From Synechococcus sp. UW140 (GTDB taxonomy: Bacteria > Cyanobacteriota > Cyanobacteriia > PCC-6307 > Cyanobiaceae): a stretch of 64,000 bases of DNA. The translations under genes were made by a program, and so were the position numbers. The stretch is taken from the NCBI RefSeq assembly GCF_900474295.1, contig NZ_UCOB01000006.1, positions 39,881 to 103,880 of the forward strand, read 5' to 3'. Below are positions 48,107-54,995 of the stretch, piece after piece (the stretch's first letter is position 1; the number at the start of each line of letters is the position of its first letter). The notes beneath the pieces are model-generated. The model was not told where the DNA came from, searched no databases, and saw only the letters and a program-made list of their open reading frames with translations.

Positions 48107-48604
48107 CGTCTCGTGATCAGTGAGGTGGTGGTCACGAACCATCAGCTCTTGTCCCTGCTCTGATCATTTGTATCTGGCAGCATCGAAGGCAACGCATCAT
48201 TGAATGCAATGCGGTGTTGCCGACTTTTCATCTGGCAAGCGTTGACCAGCGGTCTGACGATCAACAGTGCTACTGGCTGTGGATGCTCAAGACTGCAGGC
48301 CAGTCACTGTGATGGCATTGTTGTGTCACCAATCTGTTTCTCAAGGTTGGCACTCTGTGCCCGTCCTATTGCCGCCTCTTCGATTCAGTCGCTCTCAAGA
48401 CAAGACAGGTCTCTTCTGGCCGCGAAGCACGATGATCTCATCCCTGTCGTTTGCGATTGATCGCTCTGCCATCGATATCATGCAACCAATAAGAGTTGAA
48501 CCCAAGGGGGCTGCTCTGCTCAGGGGGATGAGTGTAGGAGTTGCGTGATTGTGTAGCGATCGCTTCAAATGTGTGAGCTGATCACAACCGGTTGAAAAGG
48601 CTGT
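48107..48604. other. Long intergenic stretch, no supported gene
   Basis: About 500 nt. Two overlapping plus frames (48200-48460 and 48267-48548) are open but have unlikely composition and no motifs. No RNA gene or terminator with a T run was found. Confidence 0.4.
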
Positions 48605-48730
48605 CTAAGCAGCTTCTTCTTGTTTGGTGTCCTCTTCGGAGAGCAAGAAACGCTTGCGCTGGGCTGACTCATAGCCAGTCAGTTCCTGCTGCTGTTGTTC
48701 CTTGGCTCTCTCTGCTTTGTTGCACCCCAT
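48605..48730 (-). CDS. Putative 41-residue charged protein
   Basis: A short frame starting MGCNKAERAKEQQQQELTGY and ending SAQRKRFLLSEEDTKQEEAA. It is rich in Glu, Gln and Lys and probably helical. Composition is protein-like and the frame has a clean start and stop, but no homologue is known to me and its size makes chance possible. Confidence 0.4.
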   Translation of the reverse strand: MGCNKAERAKEQQQQELTGYESAQRKRFLLSEEDTKQEEAA

Positions 48731-49132
48731 CAAAAGGGGGTGGATGCCTCTTCTGCTCATTTGATTTGACTCTTATCGGATCGCGCGCGGTGGCTTTGAA
48801 GCCCAATCGCGTCAGATAATCTTATCGTTTTCTCTTGGCTGGGTGAGTGGGGTCTCCAGCGGCTTTACATATCGATGGTGTGCCGTTTCGGTGGATGCTG
48901 CCTCGAAGCAGTGTCTCGGCACTTGCTGAACATGAACATCGTCACACTCATGAAACTCTCAGTTGGTGAGCATCATGTAGGCACTTGCTGCCAAAACGGT
49001 TGCTTTCGAAGCAACCACACAGCATCGTGATCACCCGCGATACACATTGGCCTCTCCCCGTTCTCTTGACTGCCCCAGCCTGTCTTGAATGGTCATGGGC
49101 TTAGAGCGCTGGTGTCCAGAGTGGGCGTTGGA
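48731..49132. other. Intergenic stretch with one perfect hairpin
   Basis: About 400 nt without a gene. At 48998-49016 GGTTGCTT and AAGCAACC form a perfect 8-bp stem with a TCG loop. On the minus strand it is followed by GTTTTGG, so it may be a weak terminator for the gene at 49133. GCACTTGCTG occurs twice (near 48927 and 48981). Confidence 0.45.
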
Positions 49133-49381
49133 TCACGCGCGCGCATCCGAAAAATCTTGCATCGCTTTGGCATGGAGGCCAACTCTGGATGCTGCGCGTG
49201 TTTCTAGTTCCTTGCGTAGGTGAGTGGTGGCTTCACGAACAAATGCTTTTTCGTTCTCATGTGCGGTAAGGATTTGCTTGGTGACCTCTTTCAGTTCAGC
49301 CAGTTCTTGACAGGCATCAATCTCGCGGAAGGCGGCTTCAAGCTGAAATCTCTGTTCGACAGACAAGCGATGGTGGCTCAT
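49133..49381 (-). CDS. Hypothetical helical protein
   Basis: An 82-residue charged protein (EQRFQLEAAFREIDACQELA, EVTKQILTAHENEKAFVREA, LRKELETRAASRVGLHAKA). It is almost certainly all helix and soluble. I know no named family, though the composition is typical of short conserved picocyanobacterial proteins. A hairpin 117 nt downstream may end its transcript. Confidence 0.6.
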   Translation of the reverse strand: MSHHRLSVEQRFQLEAAFREIDACQELAELKEVTKQILTAHENEKAFVREATTHLRKELETRAASRVGLHAKAMQDFSDARA

Positions 49382-49519
49382 GGGGATCGTTGATCATCGA
49401 GATAAGCTATGGATCTCTGGTCGGTTGGTGTTGTTCGGTCGTTGGTTCGGCAACCACCCTTAGAACCAGTTGCAGTGGTCTAGTCCGACCAGTCAGATTG
49501 GATATGATCTCAGGCTTGC

Positions 49520-49684
49520 ATGGATCAGACCGAATTTAAAAACTGGCAAAAGATCGCATCAGATATGGAGGCTGCTGGTGCAATCCATAGCGGCTTTTAT
49601 CTGCGAGCTCGTGCCATCGCTGATGGTGAGCCTGATCCGATGCCCACTCTCTCCGAGCTGAGTCAGAAGCCGTCTGCTGCATAG
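49520..49684 (+). CDS. Hypothetical 54-residue protein
   Basis: A short frame: DQTEFKNWQKIASDMEAAGA, IHSGFYLRARAIADGEPDP, MPTLSELSQKPSAA. Good protein composition with a clear start. It is probably a small helical protein of unknown function. It is isolated between spacers of about 140 and 200 nt. Confidence 0.55.
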   Translation: MDQTEFKNWQKIASDMEAAGAIHSGFYLRARAIADGEPDPMPTLSELSQKPSAA

Positions 49685-49888
49685 TGCCCGCAGAGTTTGT
49701 GGATGGTTGCTTCCTACCATCCAATCCCGTGCTCGTTGGCATCAATGCTCCTTCTGGCTTGCTCGCTCACTGCACCAGGCATTGCGTTGAATTCACACAA
49801 GCGGCTTGCCAGTTCGCTCTTCGCATAAGAATCAACTGCTAATCATTCGTAGGCACAGCCTTTTGGCTTTGGCTCCGCCAGAGTTGAT

Positions 49889-50470
49889 GTGATTTCTGCG
49901 TTGATCGTTTTGCTGCGAGCAGTCTCACTGGCTGTTATTTGCTTTCTTGCTGCCTGTTCGTCCCTCGACAGTACCCAAGAGCTCCAGCCAAGTGCCATCT
50001 CTTCTGGCGCTGTAGCTGCGCAGCTTCCATTGCAACCACCCGGTCAGGTTGGTCCGACAGCGGATCTCTTAGCCGGAGAGGTCCCTCGTCTTAGTGCTCG
50101 CCGTACGGATGAATGGTTTCCGGATGGCAATCCCATCTGGAAAGTGGAGTTGCATCGTGGGCGAAGACTGCTCGCCAGCTGGGATGCGGCCAGTGGGGTC
50201 TCCCAGCGACAACATGCAGATCGCCGCTGGAGCCCTGGCAATGCTTCTCCTCTACCGATCGGGATCTATGCCCTTGGTCAACCGGAACCCTGGGGGCATG
50301 ATCTCTGGTTTGATTTGCAGCCTCGGTTTGAGACCACGCGCAGTGCGCTTGGCATCCATCGCTGTTTTCCAGGTACTGGCTGCATCTGCATTCCGGATCG
50401 ATCAGATATCGATGCATTGGCCGCCTGGGTCCGTCGGGCTCGAATTCAACAACTAACGGTGCTCAACTAG
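49889..50470 (+). CDS. Lipoprotein with L,D-transpeptidase-like C-terminus
   Basis: A 193-residue lipoprotein. A signal peptide with lipobox (AVICFLAACSS, Cys at about residue 23) is followed by a flexible Pro/Gln region. Residues 80-190 hold RRLLASWDAASGVSQRQHAD, SPLPIGIYALGQPEPWGHDL and SALGIHRCFPGTGCICIPDR. The last motif resembles the YkuD pattern HxxxxxxSxGCIR but with Thr for Ser and no following Arg. L,D-transpeptidases crosslink peptidoglycan or attach lipoprotein. The GTG at 49889 is the start. Activity is uncertain. Confidence 0.65.
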   Translation: MISALIVLLRAVSLAVICFLAACSSLDSTQELQPSAISSGAVAAQLPLQPPGQVGPTADLLAGEVPRLSARRTDEWFPDGNPIWKVELHRGRRLLASWDAASGVSQRQHADRRWSPGNASPLPIGIYALGQPEPWGHDLWFDLQPRFETTRSALGIHRCFPGTGCICIPDRSDIDALAAWVRRARIQQLTVLN

Positions 50471-50630
50471 CGGGAGCTGTTTCTTGGTATGGGCCTGAAG
50501 TCAGGCTTCTGAATTGTCTTGGGCCCGTGCTGGTGACTCGCTGAGAATCTGCAACGGCATGACCAGCAGGAGTCTTTTCGTCAGCTCGCTTCACGGAATT
50601 GGGAGCACTGATCACCTTTCTGCATGATGC

Positions 50631-51194
50631 CTAGCCATGCTCCTTCCAATTAATTTGGATACCAAGAGTGGGTACTAGCACGCATTTCTCTACTAACTCA
50701 GTAGGACCACCCGCGCCCCAGGTAATTTGCAATTCATCGAAGGAAAAATGAATGAGAGCCTCACCGATGAGGCTCTCATTCATGAGTGAATCTCTCTTCA
50801 CATGTCGCATCTTGATCTCCACCCGCTTCTTGTCAGGGCTCAGAGAAGACTGGTACTCTTCCCAGTAGGCTCCTGATCCTGCCGCTATTTCTTTCTCTTC
50901 GGTCTTTGTAAGAGGGATAAAAGCTTCTGTGGGCCATCCTTCATATGCATAGATTTGACCAGTTTTTCTATCAAAAGCCCATAAAGGTTCTTTGCCTTGA
51001 GAGGCTCTTTGTGCATGAAGGGAGCTCGCGTCTGGATAGGTATCAAAGGCTGCTTTGGATTGATCGAGCACATGATTGGAGTTTGAGCAATATACTGAAA
51101 TGAATCGATTTTCCTGAAGGTCTGAGCATGAGCTCAGGACAAATAAAGGCGCGCAAATGAGCGGAATATGTGCAGCAGAGCGCAGGAGGCGCAT
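50631..51194 (-). CDS. Putative lipoprotein of unknown function
   Basis: A 187-residue protein from the ATG at 51194 with a signal peptide and lipobox (LICAPLFVLSSCSDLQENRF, Cys at about residue 23). The mature part has KEPLWAFDRKTGQIYAYEGW, EIAAGSGAYWEEYQSSLSPD and LQITWGAGGPTELVEKCVLV. It is probably a small beta-rich periplasmic protein. I recognise no family. The frame extends to 51302, but that part does not look like a signal. Confidence 0.65.
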   Translation of the reverse strand: MRLLRSAAHIPLICAPLFVLSSCSDLQENRFISVYCSNSNHVLDQSKAAFDTYPDASSLHAQRASQGKEPLWAFDRKTGQIYAYEGWPTEAFIPLTKTEEKEIAAGSGAYWEEYQSSLSPDKKRVEIKMRHVKRDSLMNESLIGEALIHFSFDELQITWGAGGPTELVEKCVLVPTLGIQINWKEHG

Positions 51195-51563
51195 GATCTT
51201 AAAGGAAAGCAAAATCGGTTGAGGTCGGATCTTTCTCTTCAGAGTCGTTGAATCCGGAGTGATGGCGTTGTGCCGAGCCGTCCAAAAGAAAGAGCGGCGC
51301 ACCCTTCATCTGAGCAACACTAACTCGCTTTGGCGACAGCAGACCTAACGCTTCTCTACTCGGATGTGCGGTAGCTGTTGTGATGCCCATCAATGCTGTG
51401 TCCCATCAGGCCTGACTCGGGAGCCGCTGCCCTCGGACCTCACTAGACCGGCTTCCAAATGGGTGCCGAAGTCTTCATTTTTGATTGCCCTATCTCTCTG
51501 AATATCTGACGTGCTGCGTTTGCTTTGGCAGGATAGTTAGCCGCAAGGTCTACGGCTGGGAGC
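51195..51563. other. Intergenic stretch, no supported gene
   Basis: About 370 nt upstream of the lipoprotein gene. Open minus frames at 51199-51393 and 51443-51649 are short and have no motifs. It presumably contains promoters for both neighbours, but I see no clear consensus. Confidence 0.35.
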
Positions 51564-51746
51564 ATGCAATTCAGATCGCAGACAGGACGGCTCTTCTCCG
51601 TTGAAGAAGTCATCGACTTGTTGGTGTCTTTGGTGGCGACTGACTCCAAGGCCGAGGCGAAGTGGAGAGGTTTTTACAACTCCCTCAGTGCCAGCGAGCT
51701 TCAAGACGAGTGGGAGGAATGCTGGGGTGACAAGCCCAGCCGTTAA
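51564..51746 (+). CDS. Hypothetical 60-residue protein
   Basis: A short helical protein: QFRSQTGRLFSVEEVIDLLV, SLVATDSKAEAKWRGFYNSL, SASELQDEWEECWGDKPSR. It is acidic towards the C-terminus. Composition is convincing; no family is known to me. It is convergent with the DUF3303 gene. Confidence 0.55.
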   Translation: MQFRSQTGRLFSVEEVIDLLVSLVATDSKAEAKWRGFYNSLSASELQDEWEECWGDKPSR

Positions 51747-51831
51747 GTGTTGACCCTCCGGATCTTGCTTGATGGGGCCATTGGCAAGTGCAGGGCTCGG
51801 CCTTTCACGTCTCTGGGTTTTGCGGCTGTCT

Positions 51832-52149
51832 TTAGGCCACAGCCGCCGCGGCTTCGACCCCTGGCCATAAAGCAACGAACTCTGCATCAGACACGACGGC
51901 CGTGACTTCGAATTGAATCCCATATCCCTTGATCCAAGGGCCAAGGTGTGCCCAAACTTTGCCGATGTCGCTTGCCATCGCGATGGCGACGCCGCTCCCG
52001 CTGACAGGTTCGCAAACGCGGTATTTCAGCTCAAAACCTTCGAATGTGTCGCCAGGGCCTCCTGCATTGATGTAGTCAGCAAATCCGGGGCATGATTCCC
52101 ACGCTCCCTCAACAGTTGGGAACGTCCAAACGATCAGGAAGTGCTGCAT
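51832..52149 (-). CDS. DUF3303 family protein
   Basis: A 105-residue protein with the DUF3303 look, a small ferredoxin-like fold: QHFLIVWTFPTVEGAWESCP, FADYINAGGPGDTFEGFELK, IGKVWAHLGPWIKGYGIQFE. Function unknown; related small proteins are often stress- or dimerising alpha-beta barrels. The ATG at 52149 is preferred to the frame-open start at 52224. It is isolated. Confidence 0.7.
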   Translation of the reverse strand: MQHFLIVWTFPTVEGAWESCPGFADYINAGGPGDTFEGFELKYRVCEPVSGSGVAIAMASDIGKVWAHLGPWIKGYGIQFEVTAVVSDAEFVALWPGVEAAAAVA

Positions 52150-52268
52150 CAGTCGGCCAGTGGCTTTGCTGTTGTTAGCCACACTTGGATCGATGGATGC
52201 AGTTGTGCGATGGAGTGCTGACACTCGGGCTTCTTTTCGAGGGCTTGGAGGGCCTGGAGGCCTATTTG

Positions 52269-52493
52269 TCAGCCCTGAATCGTGCCAAGGTCAACAATCG
52301 AGCTTTTCTGCCTCTGTTGCTGAACCAGAGGTTGCTGCAAGCAGACTTCTTTGCAGGTTTGGACGAAAAAGTCTCGATAGGGCTCTGGTGATAGCTTAAA
52401 AGGCACCCTCTCAAGACGGTTGGAGCTGTTTGAGTATTTTTGCGCTTGTGCAAGCGGATGGATGAAATCTGTTGTTTCTTTGCCTTGCGTCAT
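52269..52493 (-). CDS. Doubtful hypothetical protein
   Basis: A 74-residue frame (FIHPLAQAQKYSNSSNRLER, FKLSPEPYRDFFVQTCKEVC, QPLVQQQRQKSSIVDLG). The composition is plausible for a soluble protein, but there is no known relative, and an open frame on the other strand covers the same bases. Confidence 0.3.
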   Translation of the reverse strand: MTQGKETTDFIHPLAQAQKYSNSSNRLERVPFKLSPEPYRDFFVQTCKEVCLQQPLVQQQRQKSSIVDLGTIQG

Positions 52494-52534
52494 AGTCGAG
52501 TCAGCCTTTAAGAGTATTCGATTCGATTTTTTAA

Positions 52535-52711
52535 ATGTCTACCGCTGAGCAGGCTTACAGTATTTGCTACAAAAAACCTGATGGTTTTACAGAGTGCACC
52601 TCTATTTCTGCCGCTGATGTGGTAAAAGCTCGCATTCTTGCCATGGAATTTAATGACTATATTAAGCAGCACCCGAATTGCATCTGCTCGATTTTGCCTG
52701 TGCAAGATTAG
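52535..52711 (+). CDS. Hypothetical 58-residue protein with Cys
   Basis: A short soluble protein: STAEQAYSICYKKPDGFTEC, ISAADVVKARILAMEFNDYI, KQHPNCICSILPVQD. It has four Cys and a helix in the middle. It looks like a real protein from codon use and start context, but the family is unknown. It lies between the doubtful minus frame and the LuxR-type gene. Confidence 0.55.
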   Translation: MSTAEQAYSICYKKPDGFTECTSISAADVVKARILAMEFNDYIKQHPNCICSILPVQD

Positions 52712-52978
52712 ATTTTTCTTGGTTTTTAGTGCGTTTGGATCAAGGCTTTAATGCTTGGATTGGTTTGCTGGTGAGAAGCTGATGGCCTGATGATGATGTG
52801 CTCTCTAACGCATGCATCGGTTTTAGAGCGTCAATGTTTGTTGAAGGCTTTTTCGTCACTTGGCGTTCCTGTCAGGGCTTGGGTCAATGGCCTGTGGTGA
52901 GGCCTGGCTGAAAGGAATCCAGAAGGATTGATATCAGTGCCTTTTGCGGTTCGTTTGTGCAGCACTGGTATTGGCTGA

Positions 52979-53674
52979 TTACATCGCCATGCCTGCTTGG
53001 ATCGCGACGACTGCGGCTGCTTGCCGGTTGCGTACGCCTAATTTGCCAATGACAGCGCTGACGTGGCTTTTGACTGTTTCCACAGACACGAAGAGCCGCT
53101 CGGCAATTTCCTTATTCGTGGAGCCTGAGGTGAGGCAGCTCAGGACCTCGGATTCCTTTTTGGTTAGATCAGATGGCAGTAAATGTTGTGGGTTGTTGGC
53201 GAAATCAGCCGCTTTGAGTACATCGCGCGGGTAATAGATGCCGCCATGCAGGGTTTTCCGTAACGCACCCATGAAGTCACCATCACCGCGGCCACCGAGA
53301 GAGGACACGAACATTGCTCCTTCTGCACCAGCTTCGATGCAGTGATGGACCATCGACTTGGTCTCAGTGCGCAGAAACACAAGGCAGATGGTGTCAGGGC
53401 AAGCAAGCTTGGTTTTTCTGACCAGGCTGATGCCGCAGCCCTCTTCCAAGTCCTCAGTCACAAAAAGCAGGTCTGGGCAGCAGCTTTTTGTGATCTCCAC
53501 AACCTCTTCTTCTGTGGTGTAGGCCCCTATTAATCCCTCGGAGATTGGGGGTAGGAGGCTGAATGCTCCCAGCGTCAATGGGTCCGCCATGCAAACGATG
53601 GCCTGAGTGCCTTGGAGTAGGGCTGTGGCCTCAGCGCAGACTTCGCCTCGAAGAGGTTGGCGAGCGAATTCCAT
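52979..53674 (-). CDS. LuxR/NarL-type transcription regulator with non-canonical receiver
   Basis: A 231-residue protein. The N-terminal 140 residues follow the response-regulator fold (TQAIVCMADPLTLGAFSLLP, CCPDLLFVTEDLEEGCGISL, CIEAGAEGAMFVSSLGG). The C-terminal 60 are a GerE helix-turn-helix: LTKKESEVLSCLTSGSTNKE, AERLFVSVETVKSHVSAVIG, KLGVRNRQAAAVVA. At the phospho-acceptor position Thr stands in for Asp, and the conserved Lys is absent. No sensor kinase is adjacent. It may respond to protein or ligand binding rather than phosphorylation. Confidence 0.88.
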   Translation of the reverse strand: MEFARQPLRGEVCAEATALLQGTQAIVCMADPLTLGAFSLLPPISEGLIGAYTTEEEVVEITKSCCPDLLFVTEDLEEGCGISLVRKTKLACPDTICLVFLRTETKSMVHHCIEAGAEGAMFVSSLGGRGDGDFMGALRKTLHGGIYYPRDVLKAADFANNPQHLLPSDLTKKESEVLSCLTSGSTNKEIAERLFVSVETVKSHVSAVIGKLGVRNRQAAAVVAIQAGMAM

Positions 53675-53706
53675 CTTGAGCTCTGGTTAGGTCTGCAGTT
53701 CAGGCA

Positions 53707-54171
53707 TTAGATCAAAGCCGTGCGAGCCCTTAGCGCTTCCTTGGTGTTGTCTGACTCTCCGATCGGATTGGGCTGAACATTCATCCTTGCGCCACGTTCC
53801 GGCAAGCCAGCGCCACTTTCGGCGGTTTCGTCTTCGAGAGCAATGGGCGATTCGACGGATGTCAGAAGCAGCTTGAAGGGTGGAAAGTTAAGACCAACCA
53901 GATCGGAGGAGCCCATGACGGCGGATACTCCACCCCAGCAGATTGCAGAAGCAGGCTGACTTTCTGGCGCCTGCTCCAACAGTCTCAAACAAGCGTCTGG
54001 GTTGGTCTTTTGGTCGGCACTGGAATGTTCGCCGCGCCAATCGACCCTCCGCTCGCATCGCCCTAGGTACCCCTGGAGATCGCGACCCAACACCTTGAGC
54101 CAATGGCCCCAGGCCGCCTCGAGCCAGACGCTTACACCTTTCTGTCCTTTGCATTGATTGGGTTGAGCCAT
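53707..54171 (-). CDS. Hypothetical protein, possibly conserved in picocyanobacteria
   Basis: A 154-residue protein from the ATG at 54171. Protein-like stretches are VSVWLEAAWGHWLKVLGRDL, QGYLGRCERRVDWRGEHSSA, LLEQAPESQPASAICWGGVS, SSDLVGLNFPPFKLLLTSVE and the C-terminus NPIGESDNTKEALRARTALI. I recognise no domain. It is 32 nt upstream of the LuxR-type gene on the same strand, so the two could be co-transcribed. A GC-rich hairpin sits just before the start codon. Confidence 0.55.
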   Translation of the reverse strand: MAQPNQCKGQKGVSVWLEAAWGHWLKVLGRDLQGYLGRCERRVDWRGEHSSADQKTNPDACLRLLEQAPESQPASAICWGGVSAVMGSSDLVGLNFPPFKLLLTSVESPIALEDETAESGAGLPERGARMNVQPNPIGESDNTKEALRARTALI

Positions 54172-54191
54172 GCACCAACGAGCGACGTAGG

Positions 54192-54227
54192 CCGCCTTCC
54201 CGCCGGTGAGGGCGGTCTTCCTTTTTT
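54192..54227 (+). terminator. GC-rich hairpin with plus-strand T run
   Basis: CCGCCTTC and GAGGGCGG pair over 8 bp (one T-G) around an 8-nt loop and are followed on the plus strand by TCTTCCTTTTTTG. That is the layout of a plus-strand terminator, but I find no plus-strand gene before it. On the minus strand the same hairpin would lie 21 nt before the start of the hypothetical gene, in its leader. Confidence 0.55.
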
Positions 54228-54648
54228 GATGGGCTGCTAGGCCGAACTGCACAGGCGCAGCAGCACGACATCTTGAGGTTGGCGAGCCTGTGAGGTGATA
54301 AAGCGTCATCCCAGCTGGATGGATGGTGACGACCCCTGGGCTTTGTGTCTCGGGTCCACAGCGCTCGCGGTCGCTCTCAAAAACGGTTCAAAATGTCTTG
54401 GGGCGTTAGGGATACCGCCCCGCCATCTTGCTTGCGCTGGGCCACGCTCCAAGAGGTCTGCAGTCTCACGGGTTGCGCAGTGCTCCAGCTTGAGAGCTGG
54501 CGTGATGGTTGGTGCTGTTGCCCTGGCAGCTCTGCACGTCTCCTCCTCTGCCAAGGCAGCCGTGGAGATTGGCACCGCATCTGATCCTGCAATGTTCAGT
54601 GGCACTGGATCAGATCCAGTTGGCACCAGGGTTTTGTTGGATTGTCAA
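54228..54648. other. Gene-free stretch before tRNA-Ala
   Basis: About 420 nt. Open frames on both strands have no motifs, and one plus frame runs antisense through the tRNA. A palindrome ACTGGATC-A-GATCCAGT lies at 54604-54620, with the motif TTGGCACC on either side (near 54570 and 54620). No known RNA family was recognised. Confidence 0.4.
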
Positions 54649-54721
54649 TGGAGAATAGGGGACTCGAACCCCTGGCCTCTGCGGTGCGATCACAGCGCTC
54701 TACCAGCTGAGCTAATTCCCC
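54649..54721 (-). tRNA. tRNA-Ala (anticodon CGC)
   Basis: A 73-nt cloverleaf on the minus strand. Acceptor arms GGGGAAT and ATTCTCC pair (one G-U), the D-stem is GCTC/GAGC, the anticodon stem CTGTG/CGCAG closes loop ATCGCAC with anticodon CGC, and the T-arm is AGGGG/CCCCT with loop TTCGAGT. The discriminator is A. It reads GCG codons, an extra isoacceptor that fits GC-rich codon use. CCA is not encoded. Confidence 0.95.
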
Positions 54722-54776
54722 GATTGCAAAAACCTAGCGTCAGAGTCCAGGCAGAATGCAGGCATAGGCGGCAGAG

Positions 54777-54995
54777 ATGCCCATGGCCAGTTCAGCCATC
54801 ACCCCAGAACAGCTCGAGAGCTTTGATGAGTCCTCTGTGGCTGTCTTGGCACAGCGCCTCGAAGACGATGACTACCCCACCCCCTTCGCTGGGCTGGGGG
54901 ATTGGCACCTGTTACGGGCTCTCGCCATTCATCGTCCTGAGCTCACAGCGCCCTATGTGCATTTGATTGATCAGGAACCCTTCGATGAGGACTGA
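54777..54995 (+). CDS. DUF2555 family protein
   Basis: A 72-residue cyanobacterial protein of unknown function with the family core FDESSVAVLAQRLEDDDYPT, GLGDWHLLRALAIHRPEL and the end YVHLIDQEPFDED. It is probably helical and soluble. Start at 54777 or 54783 (both ATG). It overlaps coaBC by 11 nt, so they are co-transcribed. Confidence 0.8.
   Translation: MPMASSAITPEQLESFDESSVAVLAQRLEDDDYPTPFAGLGDWHLLRALAIHRPELTAPYVHLIDQEPFDED

Noticed and set aside
48200..48548. Two overlapping plus frames
   Set aside because: No motifs, unlikely composition, no ribosome-site support.
48939..49037. 32-residue plus peptide with GTCCQNGCF
   Set aside because: It is made largely by a perfect hairpin; the Cys pattern is likely coincidental.
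52185..52391. 68-codon plus frame
   Set aside because: It overlaps an alternative minus frame, and neither is recognisable; kept only the minus one with low confidence.
53700..54650. Possible tmRNA, 6S or SRP RNA
   Set aside because: I looked for a tmRNA tag reading frame and for SRP or 6S-like pairing and found none that fit.
54295..54966. 223-codon plus frame with a signal-like stretch (MVGAVALAALHVSSSAKAAV)
   Set aside because: It runs antisense through tRNA-Ala and over DUF2555; the signal-like stretch is probably chance.
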